Assembly (NCBI RefSeq): GCF_000708205.1
Contig: NW_014575559.1
Coordinates: 212,575 to 276,574 of the forward strand
Direction: 5' to 3'
Length of the DNA: 64,000 bases
From: Mixia osmundae IAM 14324
Lineage: Eukaryota > Basidiomycota > Mixiomycetes > Mixiales > Mixiaceae
Shown here in pieces: positions 21,203 to 31,881 of the stretch. Each line of letters opens with the position of its first letter. Position 1 is the first letter of the stretch. Position numbers and translations under genes: made by a program. The notes under the pieces were generated by a model. It was given only the letters and a program-made list of their open reading frames with translations. It searched no databases and was not told the origin of the DNA.

Positions 21203-24200
21203 TTACGCTGCGCCGTGCAAAGCGTAGATGACGTCGCGAACTGCGTAAAGCGTATCGCCTGCGGCTCCTTCGATCACAAGATGTCCTTGACGCTTGCGCA
21301 CCGCCACGCGACCGCCAGAAGTGTCCATGACCGGCTCTGACAGATCAGGCGTGGGCTCGTTCTTGTTGGCCTTTGTCAGTCTCGCGAGCCTGGGATCCGT
21401 CGCGGTCATCTGTTTCGACTGTGCCTTAGCCGCTGCAGCTGCTGCCGTGTCTGCCGCACTCTGTACTGGGCCACAGACGAGCACGCCCGCCCCTGCGAAG
21501 CTAGCCTGTATCTTTGCGCTTAGCAATCGCTGTCGCAATGCAGCTAGCTTGACATCGCCAATGAACATAGATGGCTTGAGCGGCGCCAACGAGCCTTTCT
21601 TCGTCATTTCCGTGTCTGCTCCGTCAACCAACAAGTCTTCGCTGATTGCTGCTTGAGCAAGCGAGGGCTCCAGTGTGGGGATGTCTTCTCCATCGACAAA
21701 GCGCAAGATGCCGCTGATCCGCGCCATTTCATACTCTTCCACTTTGCTAAGCTTGAGACTCGACAGCAGTTCGTCGCCTAATCTGATGGCAAAGCTCTGG
21801 ATCTCAATGCCCGCAATGACTCGCTCGCCGAGCGCTGGCGCTTCGATCACGGGCACAAAGTCATGGCATGCTCTGGCGATATCTTGTGCGGCCGCCGAAC
21901 TACCATTGACGAGAATCTGTCATGCCACCATCAACCTTCAGCAATGAGCTGCTGAGATACCAAAGACGCTGACCAATCTTTTTGGGGCTAGGCGGGGGAT
22001 GATATCTTTGAGTGCTCGTCCATCGGCACGCCCTTCGAGGTCGACGGCAAAGAGCTGGCATCGCAGCATCACTTGTCTTTCCTCGATCAAGAACTTGTGT
22101 GGCGGCTCGACCTGTGGCAATGGGTGAGTCAGCATGACTTGTGTGCTAGCTAGGAGGACCTCGACTGACTTGTTCATCTTGTTGTCGTTTGCGTTTGCCA
22201 AGCAAGGCATTGTTCATTGCATTCTCTTCTTGCTCCTCTTCGTCATTTCTGCCTCTTCTGAGCCAGCCCTGAACGTCGATGACTTCACCGTAGGCATCGA
22301 CCTTGCGCCTGCGCTCCGTGAAGGGGTACATCCGTAAGCGGGACGATGTCGTGTCGGGCATGCCATTGAGAAAGGCAGCGATAGAGCGACCGCGAACGTA
22401 GACATCGAGCGTGCCGGGTGGCGCATCCTCGTCGAGGAACTCGTCCCATACGCCAGTACCGCGCATCGAACCAGGCTCTCCGTCTCTCCTCGCACCGGGC
22501 TCCGCCATGACATCGACGTTGTCGCCTTGTTGTGGCAAGATCTCTCCAGCATTGGGAGCCTCCAGCTCGTCTTCGTCGCTCGAATCTCCGTCTTCCGAAT
22601 CTGAAGCGTCTGCATCTGCTTCCGCCATCCTCTGAGACCGCTCGAGCATGGCCTTTTGCTTTGCATGCCGTTCCTTTGCGGCTCGCTGATTGTCTAAGAA
22701 TTCTTGCAATTCCTCTCCCTGCAATATGACCTTTGAGCGCATCGGTAGGCTGACGGCTTCATTGAGCGTGATCGTCTGTCCGATCTCGCCTGTGCCCATT
22801 CTCTGTGCCGGCGTCTGAGCCTCGTTCCATTTGTCGAACAATGATCGCGAGAGACTGCCAGCAGGACCAGGTGAAGTGAGCAAGAGCAGGTTGCCTGCTT
22901 GAGCAGCCATCTCTGTAAAGACTTTGCGGGACGATCCGTAGGACAGAGGCAGGGGGGCAGCAAGCACGACCTTGGGCACATGAGGCGGTATGACGGCGTA
23001 GAGCGAGTCGAGGGAAGGGAATATCTTGAGATTGGCTAATCGTCCGATGCCCTCCTTGCCAAGATTGCTTCCAAAGAACTCGTGGAGATTGCGCAGCGTC
23101 ATCTGCAGAGGCGGGCCAGTCGGGCTGACCAGACATAGTGGGAAGTCACCCAGGTGTGAGAATGTCCAGTGCTGATCGAGCAGCACGAGGAGCTCGGCAA
23201 TGCGACCGGCAGCATCGACGGGCATCAGGACTGATCGGCCAGCCTGCAGTGTGCTCGTGATTGTCTGCAGCATGGCACTGTTGCGCGCGACGGTCTTCTG
23301 ACCTTTGCTTTGTGCTTTCTCGACAGAAGTGATGAGTGTGCCCAGACCTTTGGTCTCTGCTCCTCCGAGCACGATAGATGCAGCAGAGTCGAGATGCTTC
23401 TCTTTGATGTGATTGAAGACGGGTGCATACAATATCGGAGGCATTGTAGGAGACCGTACAAAGAATAGTGTCCCTCCCAGGTGAGTGCCTGACGGTTGGG
23501 CTAGCAGAGTGAGAGGCGCATTGCGACCTTCAAGATGCAGAGGCGATGACCAGCGAATCGTCCTTATGCGATCAAAGGCTTCCCTGACTTCACGCATCGA
23601 AACTTGCCAGCCTTGCCGGCGCATATGCCGCAGGTCCTCATCACCTGACTGACTGCCCGACACAGACATCGCGCTAGGCGACGTGGGTGTCGTTGCCCTC
23701 TCTACGGGAGTGACGGGAGTGGTCGACCCAGTCTCGCGAGTACGAGCGAGAAGTGATGCAGATGTCTTGCGCAAGCCTGCATCCTCCTCCTCTTGCCGTT
23801 CGCGAACCCAATGGTCGAGTGCTATCCTGCCCAAGTCCTTCGTTGGCGGAGAGGCATAGATGAGGCACGAAGGTGGCAGCCCTAGTCGACTGACGAGCAA
23901 AGGCAGTAGACCGATATGGGCAAGTGATGCCTGACTCAGTAGCACGAGTGTCAAGGACGGTGCAAGCCTGCCCGGTCGAAGGTCAGCATGCTCGCAGTGG
24001 GCTGCCTATGCGCACAGACTGACCGCTCGAGTGTCTCTATGAGGCCAGACGAGTGTTCGTCTGCTGCAGCCCCGCCTGACGTCGCAAACTCGGAATGTCG
24101 TTCCCAGCATCCACAGTCGAGCAATATTCTTGCCTGGCCGATCTCGAGGAGAAAGCAGACCGGTTCACTGCTCGAGCTCTGCGCTGGGGGGTTGGTCGTG

Positions 24201-24244
24201 CTGACGATGCCGCCCGCCAGAGCAGTGAGCCGAATGGTCGACAT
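21203..24244 (-). CDS. CFT2: Cleavage and polyadenylation factor subunit CFT2/CPSF100
   Basis: Exons: 24244-24024, 23967-22170, 22111-21974, 21916-21203 (956 aa). The metallo-beta-lactamase part begins MSTIRLTALAGG, with ILLDCGCWE, then LVLLSQASLAHIGLLPLLVS. As in CPSF100, the HxHxDH zinc ligands are absent, so it should be catalytically inactive. The beta-CASP domain follows (ARNSAMLQTITSTLQAGRSV, MPVDAAGRIAELLVLLDQHW), then an acidic insert (about residues 520-560). The C-terminal region has PHKFLIEERQVMLRCQLFAVD and LILVNGSSAA, typical of Cft2. It works with the nuclease Ysh1/CPSF73 in mRNA 3'-end formation. All three introns are GT-AG, 56-58 nt. Confidence 0.92.
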
Positions 24245-24650
24245 GCTTGCTCGACGGTCTAGCTGGCACGCGATTCACGATAGTATGTCGTTTCATTCGC
24301 GCGAGAAGAATTCGGTGAAATTAGCGACGCCGTAAGTCTGGGTAGGCCAGCACGCGCAAGGGCGTCGCAGTTTGTGTGCTTCAGCGAGGACAGTAGCTGC
24401 TGAGCGGTTGCGGCGAATTCGAATCATCTGCGTCTCGTGAGTGCTCGCACGCGCTTGCTCGGCAGTCAAGCGCGCAAGACTATCACGCGCAAGCTCGGAG
24501 CTGAATCCCTGCGTTTGCCTTGCCCTGTCTGTTGACCTCGCCAACCTATCAACTCGACGATCTGGCGACTTGACCCGTCAGGACAAGACTATCGCTCGAC
24601 GCAGCCAATCACGCTCTCTCGTTGATCGCGAGTCATAACAACCCGCCAAC
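24245..24650. other. Divergent promoter region between CFT2 and ARF1
   Basis: About 400 bases separating two head-to-head genes. The segment next to ARF1 is pyrimidine-rich, as expected for a 5' leader. I see no conserved ORF, tRNA or repeat. Confidence 0.5.
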
Positions 24651-25563
<913 letters not shown>

Positions 25564-25918
25564 ACAGTCAAATGAGCTCGGGCCTGGCAACTGTGCAAGG
25601 GATACCGCCGAACGACGCCTAACGATCTATCATCAACGTAACAACACTGAAAAGAGGGACGAGCCTTGTCCTGCGTGTGAGCATAGACGCATCAAGCTCT
25701 CGAAGCCTTCTCTCTCTCTCGACAGCTTGTGCGCGCAAAAGAACCTCTCGTATACCTCGCCTCGACCCATCTTTCGTTGTATTAAGTCCGGATGCATCTC
25801 TCGCGAACATAGCATGACCCCGGGCATTTGCGACCAGCCGTAATTTTGGCTGGAAAAAACAATTGCAAGCAACACACTCAACAGGTACATGTCAGACACT
25901 CTACGCGCACAAGGGGGG
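25564..25918. other. Convergent intergenic region, ARF1 / GT32
   Basis: About 350 bases between two tail-to-tail genes, presumably holding both 3' UTRs. No ORF here looks like a protein and I see no repeats. Confidence 0.5.
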
Positions 25919-27542
25919 TCATGGATCAGACGCGGTCGCGTTCTCTTGCGCTGCCAGATCCCGTCGTTGCCGTTCACGCATAGCAACAAAAGCGTGCCAT
26001 CGTTGCATGATGTCATCGTCGAGGTAGTCCCTCACGATCCTGTTGTAGCTGCTGTCGCGATGGATGATATCGTCTGGATCGAGCATGTGTTCCTGGGGAA
26101 GGTCGCCCCCGGTCGCCCAACCTATTCTCGCTCGCAAGATATGGTGCCACATGTGGTAGGCGAATTGCTCGGTATGCTTGAAAGACCAGCCGGGTGACTC
26201 GGGCGCGCGCATGCCATGCTGCAGCTCTTCCGGATCGTTCGTTGCGTTCAGGGTGGCATTGGCCGGCGGATGAAGTGTGCCGTGAACCCATCTCAGTCCA
26301 TGATCGTCCCAGAGCGGGAAGAAGAGTGCTCGGTGGTCTAGGACGGTGACCCGTGTATGCCTCGTCGTGGCATTCTTTGCGAGCTTCCATGGCAATTGCA
26401 CCGAGTGGTAATTCCTGTTCGTCCATAGTTCAGATGCGGCTCTATCAGGCAAGATCGAGTGAGAACTGACCATTGATCTTTGTCAAACGTCCGGTATTCC
26501 TCATACCAATTGCGCATAAAGGGAGCCTCTGGCTTGGCCATCATGACAGCGTTGCAGAGTCCTTCGACCTCAAAGTGCGGTTGCATCGAGCCATGTGCAG
26601 CTTCGATGCCCAGCACGACGTCCTCGTCGAGCAGCTCGTCGAATGATCTGCTGGAGCAGTCAGCTACGACTCTGCCAATGCCGCGCACAAGACTCACCTT
26701 GTGACGATCACGTCGGAATCGAGATAGATGCCGCCATATTTGAGCAGCGCTTCCATGCGAATGACATCGGCCATATGTGAAGGCTTCTCAATGGGTTGAC
26801 CCATGATCTGTGTCGGTCTGGTTGTCTGTACGACTTCGACGTACTGTCGCGCCTCGTCCCACCAGAAGTTGACGCCTGGCTGCGCGAGTGAATGCATCAT
26901 GTGCGCCAGTATCCTCGTTGGCTCGATGTGATGTACAGCAGAGCGTATGGCGAGGTAGTGGACAAACGTGAACTTGTCACCGCCCGGCGGAACGAAATGG
27001 ACAATCTTGGGGATACTGTCGACCTGGGTAGACTTGAAGCTCTGCACGATGAGAGCCGCGCGGTCTTTGCCGCTGCTGGTCGCCAATGCGTCTGCTGACT
27101 CGACGCTAGTAGGTCGCAGTAGCTTTGTATCCCTGCTGTAGTCGCCAAATCGGTTGAGCATGAACGGTACCGGCTTCAATGCGCTCCTTGCATCTCCCTG
27201 CCACCTGTACGCTTCTTCCCAGTCGTACGTTCTCACTGAGCTGCCGTTCCGCCAGAAAGCGAGTCGCCGAGTATCGATGAGGGGGACAAAGCACATGCAC
27301 ACAACGAGTAGCGCCGTTGCGAGTCCGAGCAAAGTCGCAATTCTGACCGGCCAGGTGTGCCTCTGCCACCGACTGACATCGAGCAGGTCTATGAAGCCTT
27401 TCTCATCCGATCGAGCCGGGTCTGAATGCCGCCTGGATGTGCCCGGTCTTGCAGTGCGAGCGGGATTTTGACGGGCAGGCAAAGGCGTATACCTCGCCGC
27501 CGAAGCATGCGAGGCAGAGTCCGACCTGCCTCGGGCTGACAT
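25919..27542 (-). CDS. Glycosyltransferase family 32 (OCH1-like) type II membrane protein
   Basis: Exons: 27542-26698, 26650-26471, 26414-25919 (506 aa), both introns GT-AG. A Ser/Arg-rich cytoplasmic tail of about 75 residues precedes a single membrane anchor (IATLLGLATALLVVCMCFV), giving a Golgi type II topology. The catalytic region starts with KIVHFVPPGG and contains MEALLKYGGIYLDSDVIV, the GT32 signature with its metal-binding DxD (here DSD). The typical GIEAAHG and NAVMMAKPEAPF blocks follow. The family includes OCH1 alpha-1,6-mannosyltransferase and MIPC mannosyltransferases, and I cannot tell which activity applies. An in-frame upstream extension to 27812 exists but reaches into the divergent TMA17-like gene, so I chose the Met at 27542. 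Confidence 0.85.
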
Positions 27543-27682
27543 ACTTACTCCGCCCGAGTTTAGATGTGGCCGGCGGGCTTTGAGCTCCTGTCGGCAGTCC
27601 AGAATCGCTCGCCTTTTGGTGTCGACTCTCAGCGCCTCGGCCAACGTCGCGACAAGCCAGCTTGGAGCCCGGCCGTGATCGC

Positions 27683-28206
27683 ATGGTCGACTATGTCCCT
27701 CGCTACCCTCAGCCAACGACACTGGCCAAGCTGAGAACACAGGATGTGGGCGTACTCTCAGATGGCAAGTCGCCTTGCAATCAGAGTAGGACCGCCCGTT
27801 GAGATTGTCCACAGAGATTGCACGGCTGCGACACTCGATTGCACACCTCGAGCGCTCTCAGATCGATCTCGAGACTCACCTGACTGAGTCCGACGAGGTG
27901 GAAGAGCAGGCGGTCTACGAGAGCGCGATCAAAGAGAACGAGACGACCATTGCTGCTCAGAACGAGAGGATCTGGATGGTCCGACTGGCTATGCAGAGCA
28001 AGCTAGGCTTCGATCCTGGCGCTAATCCTCACTACGACAGCGACATCGTACCGCCGCAGCTGCCGGGCAGTCCAATTGCATCGATGGCGGAGGCACGGAT
28101 GAGCGATGCCACGTCGAGCGGCACGAACGTGTCCGTCTCCACAGCGAGCCACGATCTCACCATGCAAGAAGAAGCCAACGATACTGAAGATGGTCTCATG
28201 CTGTAG
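27683..28206 (+). CDS. TMA17: TMA17/ADC17-like proteasome assembly chaperone
   Basis: Exons: 27683-27764 and 27815-28206 (157 aa). The centre is a helical hairpin: SDEIARLRHSIAHLERSQ, then YESAIKENETTIAAQNERIW. This matches the arrangement in yeast Tma17 (EIENSINHLQRS, then VRENEIVLNNYNERV). Tma17/Adc17 helps pair Rpt6 and Rpt3 when the proteasome base is assembled under stress. The C-terminal 70 residues are Ser/Thr-rich and acidic. The single 50-nt intron is GC-AG with a perfect GCAAGT donor; no GT donor would keep the helix in frame. Homology rests on one short region. Confidence 0.6.
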
Positions 28207-28616
28207 CGTCCCCAGTGGTCGGCCGCACATGCGGCATCAGACACCGCAAAGCACGCGCGAATCGGGTACATGCAAATCTCGAGCGGACAGCGGACACCAG
28301 GATGCCGACGATGACATGCTAGTGACCGCGCGATTGCACTGCGGTGCTCTCATGCGACGCCACACCGTACAACCGCTGACAGCTACCCGACAGCGCCGAC
28401 TTGAGCGATTAAAGCCTAGATCTAAAATGTGAGAGAAGCAGGTAAAGCGCGCAGCTCTTCGCCGTCGCAGGACGGCTTGTTGTGCCTCTGCGGTCCATGC
28501 ACAATGCGAGGGTTGTCAATTGCTTCTGGTATCATCTACAGCAACAGTCCTCACACGGCCGCAATGAATACAAAACATCGATGCATGCAGGCAGGTGGAG
28601 AGTACTCCATAGCTCC
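28207..28616. other. Convergent intergenic region, TMA17-like / RPL36
   Basis: About 410 bases between two gene ends. It should contain both 3' UTRs and terminators. I see no protein-like frame, tRNA or repeat in it. Confidence 0.45.
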
Positions 28617-28972
28617 CTAATGACCGCCACGACGCTGCTCGGCAATGACGCCGGTGAGCTCATCGACCTTTCTCTTCGCTCTTCGCAGTGTGCCCAGCTT
28701 TCTCTTTGTGAGCTTACGGGCCTGCATCACATGATTAGTCAAAAGTCCGACCTGTCAAGGTAGATTGTGCCTACCTTCTTGTCCTTGGAGTTTCGGATGA
28801 GTTCCATCACACGACGCTCGTAGGGTGCGTAGCCAGCGACATCGCGGACGACTGAGCGAACGAAGATGGATCGCTTGGACGCCTTTCCCTTTCTGTTGCT
28901 AGGCTTGTCGGGCAGTGCTCGCACCGTGGTGATGTGTCCCGCATTCTTGCCAACAGGCAGGCCTGCACGCAT
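28617..28972 (-). CDS. RPL36: 60S ribosomal protein eL36 (RPL36)
   Basis: Exons: 28972-28775 and 28721-28617 (100 aa, the usual length), with a 53-nt GT-AG intron. The protein starts [13 protein letters not shown] and contains [40 protein letters not shown] and [19 protein letters not shown], all characteristic of eL36. It is part of the large ribosomal subunit. An untranslated leader intron further upstream is possible (many fungal ribosomal protein genes have one) but is not needed for the coding sequence. Confidence 0.95.
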
Positions 28973-29430
28973 GACAGTCAGCGCTGCTGCTCTGCGTTAT
29001 GCTCTGTCTGCGCTAGCGAGGACGATGCGAGGTCACGCTAGCAGCTTGGCTTGACGCCAGCTCTCGGTTTGCAGCGCCTCGCACGATCGCCCTCCGCTAG
29101 TGCTTGACATGAGCTGGAAGGTGAATGCCTCACCTGATCGTTGTACCGCCGTCCTTGCCATTGCGAGCTGCTCACCAACTTGCTTCTTCCTGCAAATTCA
29201 CCACAGCCACATTCATCTGATGGAATTCAAATATTGACTAGGCGCGTAAACTCAAACAGTTCCAGGTCAGGCCTACGCTTCGTCACTGTTATTATGTCTC
29301 TGCCCTTCATCAACCAGTAGACGAACGAGCAGACCCATCTAGCTCTTGTGACCGTCCACGATCTGTTGCAATAATCTGGCAGGCGTGTACCCCTCACGAA
29401 GACTGACTGAGCAAACTGCCAAACTGCTAT
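28973..29430. other. Intergenic region between RPL36 and the hypothetical gene at 29.5 kb
   Basis: About 450 bases. The left part is the promoter and leader of RPL36 on the minus strand. The right part may hold the unresolved 5' exon of the next gene on the plus strand. I see nothing else I can support. Confidence 0.4.
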
Positions 29431-29519
29431 GTGATGCACATAAATTCGTCAGCTTTCTCTGCGGTCCAGTCAAGTTCGGGAGAAGGACCAGAATTACATT
29501 CCAACCAGTATGACTTCGC

Positions 29520-30005
29520 GTGCAGAGACTTCGCGAGTACATTGACTGTGACATCGAAGACGGCTCCGACTTGCCACCCGACGCCTTCGAAGCAGCACGT
29601 ATCGCCGCTGGCCTCGGCGTAAGGGTCTCTTATAAGGTCAGATTCGACGGACTTGCACCTGACATCAAGTTCATCTGGGCCGACATGGATCGTCTCTTCA
29701 AGCAACAAGCAAGACTCAAAGCTGGCCAAGCTCCAAATGAGGCAGAGAAGAGCGGCTCTGGCGACGAGACTCCGAGCTCGTCTGAAACTGAGGGCCGTCA
29801 TGAACTGACTCACAAAGGTCGAAAGACTGCGGTTTGGGATACCGGACGACTCGCGCTGGCGATGCAAACGATGATCGACTTGATCAAGCTGCGCAAAGAT
29901 CCTATCATACGTCAGCCTCTTCGCACACAAGCGGTAGACATACTCAGAGACAATTCCGAGTCCGAGGTCTGCCAGCTCGTGTCGGATGTACTGCGCCGAA
30001 AGTGA
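29520..30005 (+). CDS. Hypothetical protein with helical C-terminus (5' end unresolved)
   Basis: The frame open from 29520 to 30005 begins immediately after a stop and lacks a Met, so a 5' exon must be joined. One option is an exon starting at the ATG at 29431 and ending at 29460, spliced to 29523; this is a guess. The visible part has RLREYIDCDIEDGSDLPPDA, a Ser/Glu-rich linker, and a helical end (LALAMQTMIDLIKLRKDPII, AVDILRDNSESEVCQLVSDV) that resembles a TFIIS N-terminal/LW-type helical bundle. I do not recognise the protein and would not name a function. Confidence 0.45.
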   Translation: MQRLREYIDCDIEDGSDLPPDAFEAARIAAGLGVRVSYKVRFDGLAPDIKFIWADMDRLFKQQARLKAGQAPNEAEKSGSGDETPSSSETEGRHELTHKGRKTAVWDTGRLALAMQTMIDLIKLRKDPIIRQPLRTQAVDILRDNSESEVCQLVSDVLRRK

Positions 30006-30495
30006 CAGGATTGCAGGCACCTACGGCTTGCGGTACAGAGAATGCAAACTGAAGCAGGTCTGAAGCAATCCGAACGTCTCCATCGATGGCAAAGCTCTCG
30101 TCTGTGCGTAACAATACAGGCATCGATGCGGTCATACTTGCGCACTCAGTGTGCAAAACTGATGCAGCTATGTGGTTCTGTCGGAACCGTGGCTGCGAAG
30201 GCTTGAACTGTTTGTAATCCCGCTTTGACCATCTCACAGGGTGAGAATGCACCGCTGAGCGAAACTGTCGTGCACCGTACCGTCAACGATTACTCCTTGA
30301 GAATCACCATAGCGAGCACGTTTTATGAGAGACTGTGCATGTTAGCATGATCAGCGAAAAATCATTTCAGCGCGACATCTTGCGAAAAGTTTGTCGCGTC
30401 GCGATCTCTCAGACTGGCCGCTTGCGCAACGCAGCGCACTGAACCACAAGCGCTTGCCGTAACGGCAAAAAGACATGATGGACTGAGTCCATCTC
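30006..30495. other. Gene-poor spacer before the tRNA pair
   Basis: About 490 bases with no supportable gene. The right end contains the oligo-T Pol III stop of the minus-strand tRNA (A run at 30467-30471 on the plus strand). Nothing else is recognisable. Confidence 0.5.
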
Positions 30496-30566
30496 TACTA
30501 CGCACGTGAATCGAACACGTGGCTGGCCCATGGCAAGGGCCAAGGTTACCACTACCCCAGCGCAGT
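30496..30566 (-). tRNA. tRNA-Gly(GCC), copy 1
   Basis: Read on the minus strand, the 71-nt gene folds as a full cloverleaf. Acceptor stem: ACTGCGC with GCGTAGT, six Watson-Crick pairs and one G-T. D arm: GGGT/ACCT. Anticodon stem: GGCCC/GGGCC around the loop TTGCCAT (anticodon GCC, Gly). Four-base variable loop. T arm: ACGTG/CACGT with loop TTCGATT. Discriminator base A. The A and B boxes are intact, a TATATATA lies 34-41 bases upstream (30600-30607), and a T5 run follows 25 bases downstream. Its body is identical to copy 2 but the acceptor stem is unrelated. Confidence 0.9.
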
Positions 30567-30887
30567 CGCTTCTGCGTTGCATTTGAATGAATACATGACT
30601 ATATATACTCAAATATTGCCGGTTCCAGAAAATCGCTCGAGAATCATAGGCTGACTTTTTCAACAGCGATATCTACACCAAGCTGAGTGCCATACCGCTC
30701 TTGCAACGCTCGAAGCGCTCATCAGAGCTTCAGGCCAGAACCGACTGACGCTGGCCCTTACAGACTCTTACAAGCTGCGTATATAATCTCTGGCAAGGGT
30801 AGTTGGACATGTCAAATGTAATCCATCGCTTTGGGGTAGTGGTAACCTTGGCCCTTGCCATGGGCCAGCCACGTGTTCGATTCACGT
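30504..30887. repeat. 56-nt perfect inverted repeat formed by the two tRNA-Gly bodies
   Basis: Bases 30504-30559 (read on the minus strand) and 30832-30887 (plus strand) are identical over all 56 positions. The identity covers tRNA positions 8 to 65 and stops exactly at the acceptor stem on both sides. The arms are 272 bases apart. The region between them holds both upstream TATA-like elements. Confidence 0.9.
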
Positions 30888-30895
30888 AAACGATA
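30825..30895 (+). tRNA. tRNA-Gly(GCC), copy 2, with a variant acceptor stem
   Basis: Same D, anticodon and T arms as copy 1, base for base. The acceptor stem is ATCGCTT with AAACGAT: six pairs and one C-A mismatch at position 5:68. Discriminator base A. A TATATAA-like element lies about 45 bases upstream, and a T5 run (30906-30910) lies 11 bases downstream, so it looks transcribable by Pol III. The mismatch and the A-T rich stem make it a weaker tRNA than copy 1; it could be a decaying copy or a pseudogene. Confidence 0.75.
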
Positions 30896-31881
30896 TGAGC
30901 ATTTCTTTTTGGCTCGTCCACTCGTGAGGCTGACTCTGGTTGCCGGTCAGCATTCCAAGTTTTGGGCTGCTCGGTTGCGAGGTGCTGGGAAGACAAACTT
31001 TTGACGCGTTGGCCGGCGCTCAGTGAGTATAAGAAGGGCGCTGCCAATTTTTCTGCACTGCGCGCCGAACTTGTCAGCTTCGACTCCCGGAACAGTCAGC
31101 GACGACGACAACGACCATCGAGACGACGTCAGCACTACAGTATCATCACCAAGAAGACCAGCAGCAAGAGCGNAGAGGCAAGAGCAGAGAAAGGTATGAG
31201 CAGTAAGACATCTACCCACGGCGTGTCGGGGCGCTCATAGCCCTTATGCGGGGGTGTGAGCGCCTTGAGACCCAACGGAGTTTGCATGGCTCGGATAGTA
31301 AATTTGACTTCGACTTCCCTGGATGGTTAAGCCGTGCGACCCCACCGAATGATCCACTAGATGGGGAGAGGTATTCGCGATCTTGTCAAGATGCTTGCTC
31401 TCAGAAACTTCCTCTCAGAAACTTTCCCATCACACTGGGCAACTCTGACGGCATCGCACTGGGCAACTCTGACGGCATCGCACTGGGCAACTCTGACGAT
31501 CTTTGGCAGCCCTGGCGACTCTGGCAACAGGCATACCGCTTGCCTTCAGCTGCACAAGCGCAGCCTATTGCTCCCCTTCTCTCGCCTCCCCTCCCCTCGA
31601 GCACTGCTAGTTGCTGCCTTCGTGGTAGTTTGATGCAATGCTCGCGTTTTTGCCCCCTTCTGCCTCTTGGCAGCTATGTATCGCCAATGAGGTAGCTCTT
31701 GAGATCACGAGAAGAAGCGCGGCTATCTAAACGTTTTAAACTTGTAGTATGCTACGGAACCAAGCGAGATTTCCCAACATGCCCTGTCAGATCGCGCTTG
31801 GGCGTGCAGCCCGAATGCGTTGTCTTCGGCAAGACCGACCTGCTGAGCAGGCCAGCGATAACGAGTTGCAATGCGCCCAAA
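30896..31881. other. Gene-poor region with a short tandem repeat
   Basis: Nearly 1 kb with no protein I can support. It includes a TATA-like element (about 31025), a single unresolved base at 31173, a GTATGA donor-like site at about 31193, and a short repeat (31433-31500). A non-coding transcript or an untranslated leader is possible, but no structure identifies one. Confidence 0.4.
31433..31500 (+). repeat. 24-nt tandem repeat, 2.8 copies
   Basis: Two full units and one partial unit of a 24-nt sequence starting CACTGGGCAACTCTGACGGC. The units are identical until the last differs at its end. It lies outside any recognised gene. A related pair of CTCAGAAACTT elements lies just upstream (about 31400-31425). 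Confidence 0.85.

Noticed and set aside
30504-30887. The 56-nt inverted repeat as terminal repeats of a small transposon (MITE)
   Set aside because: The repeat boundaries coincide exactly with tRNA positions 8 and 65, both arms fold as tRNA-Gly, each has its own upstream TATA element and T-run, and no target duplication is visible.
30962-31240. A 92-codon frame containing the unresolved base at 31173
   Set aside because: Low-complexity basic sequence, interrupted by the ambiguous base, no conserved motif and a donor-like site at its end. Not enough for a gene call.
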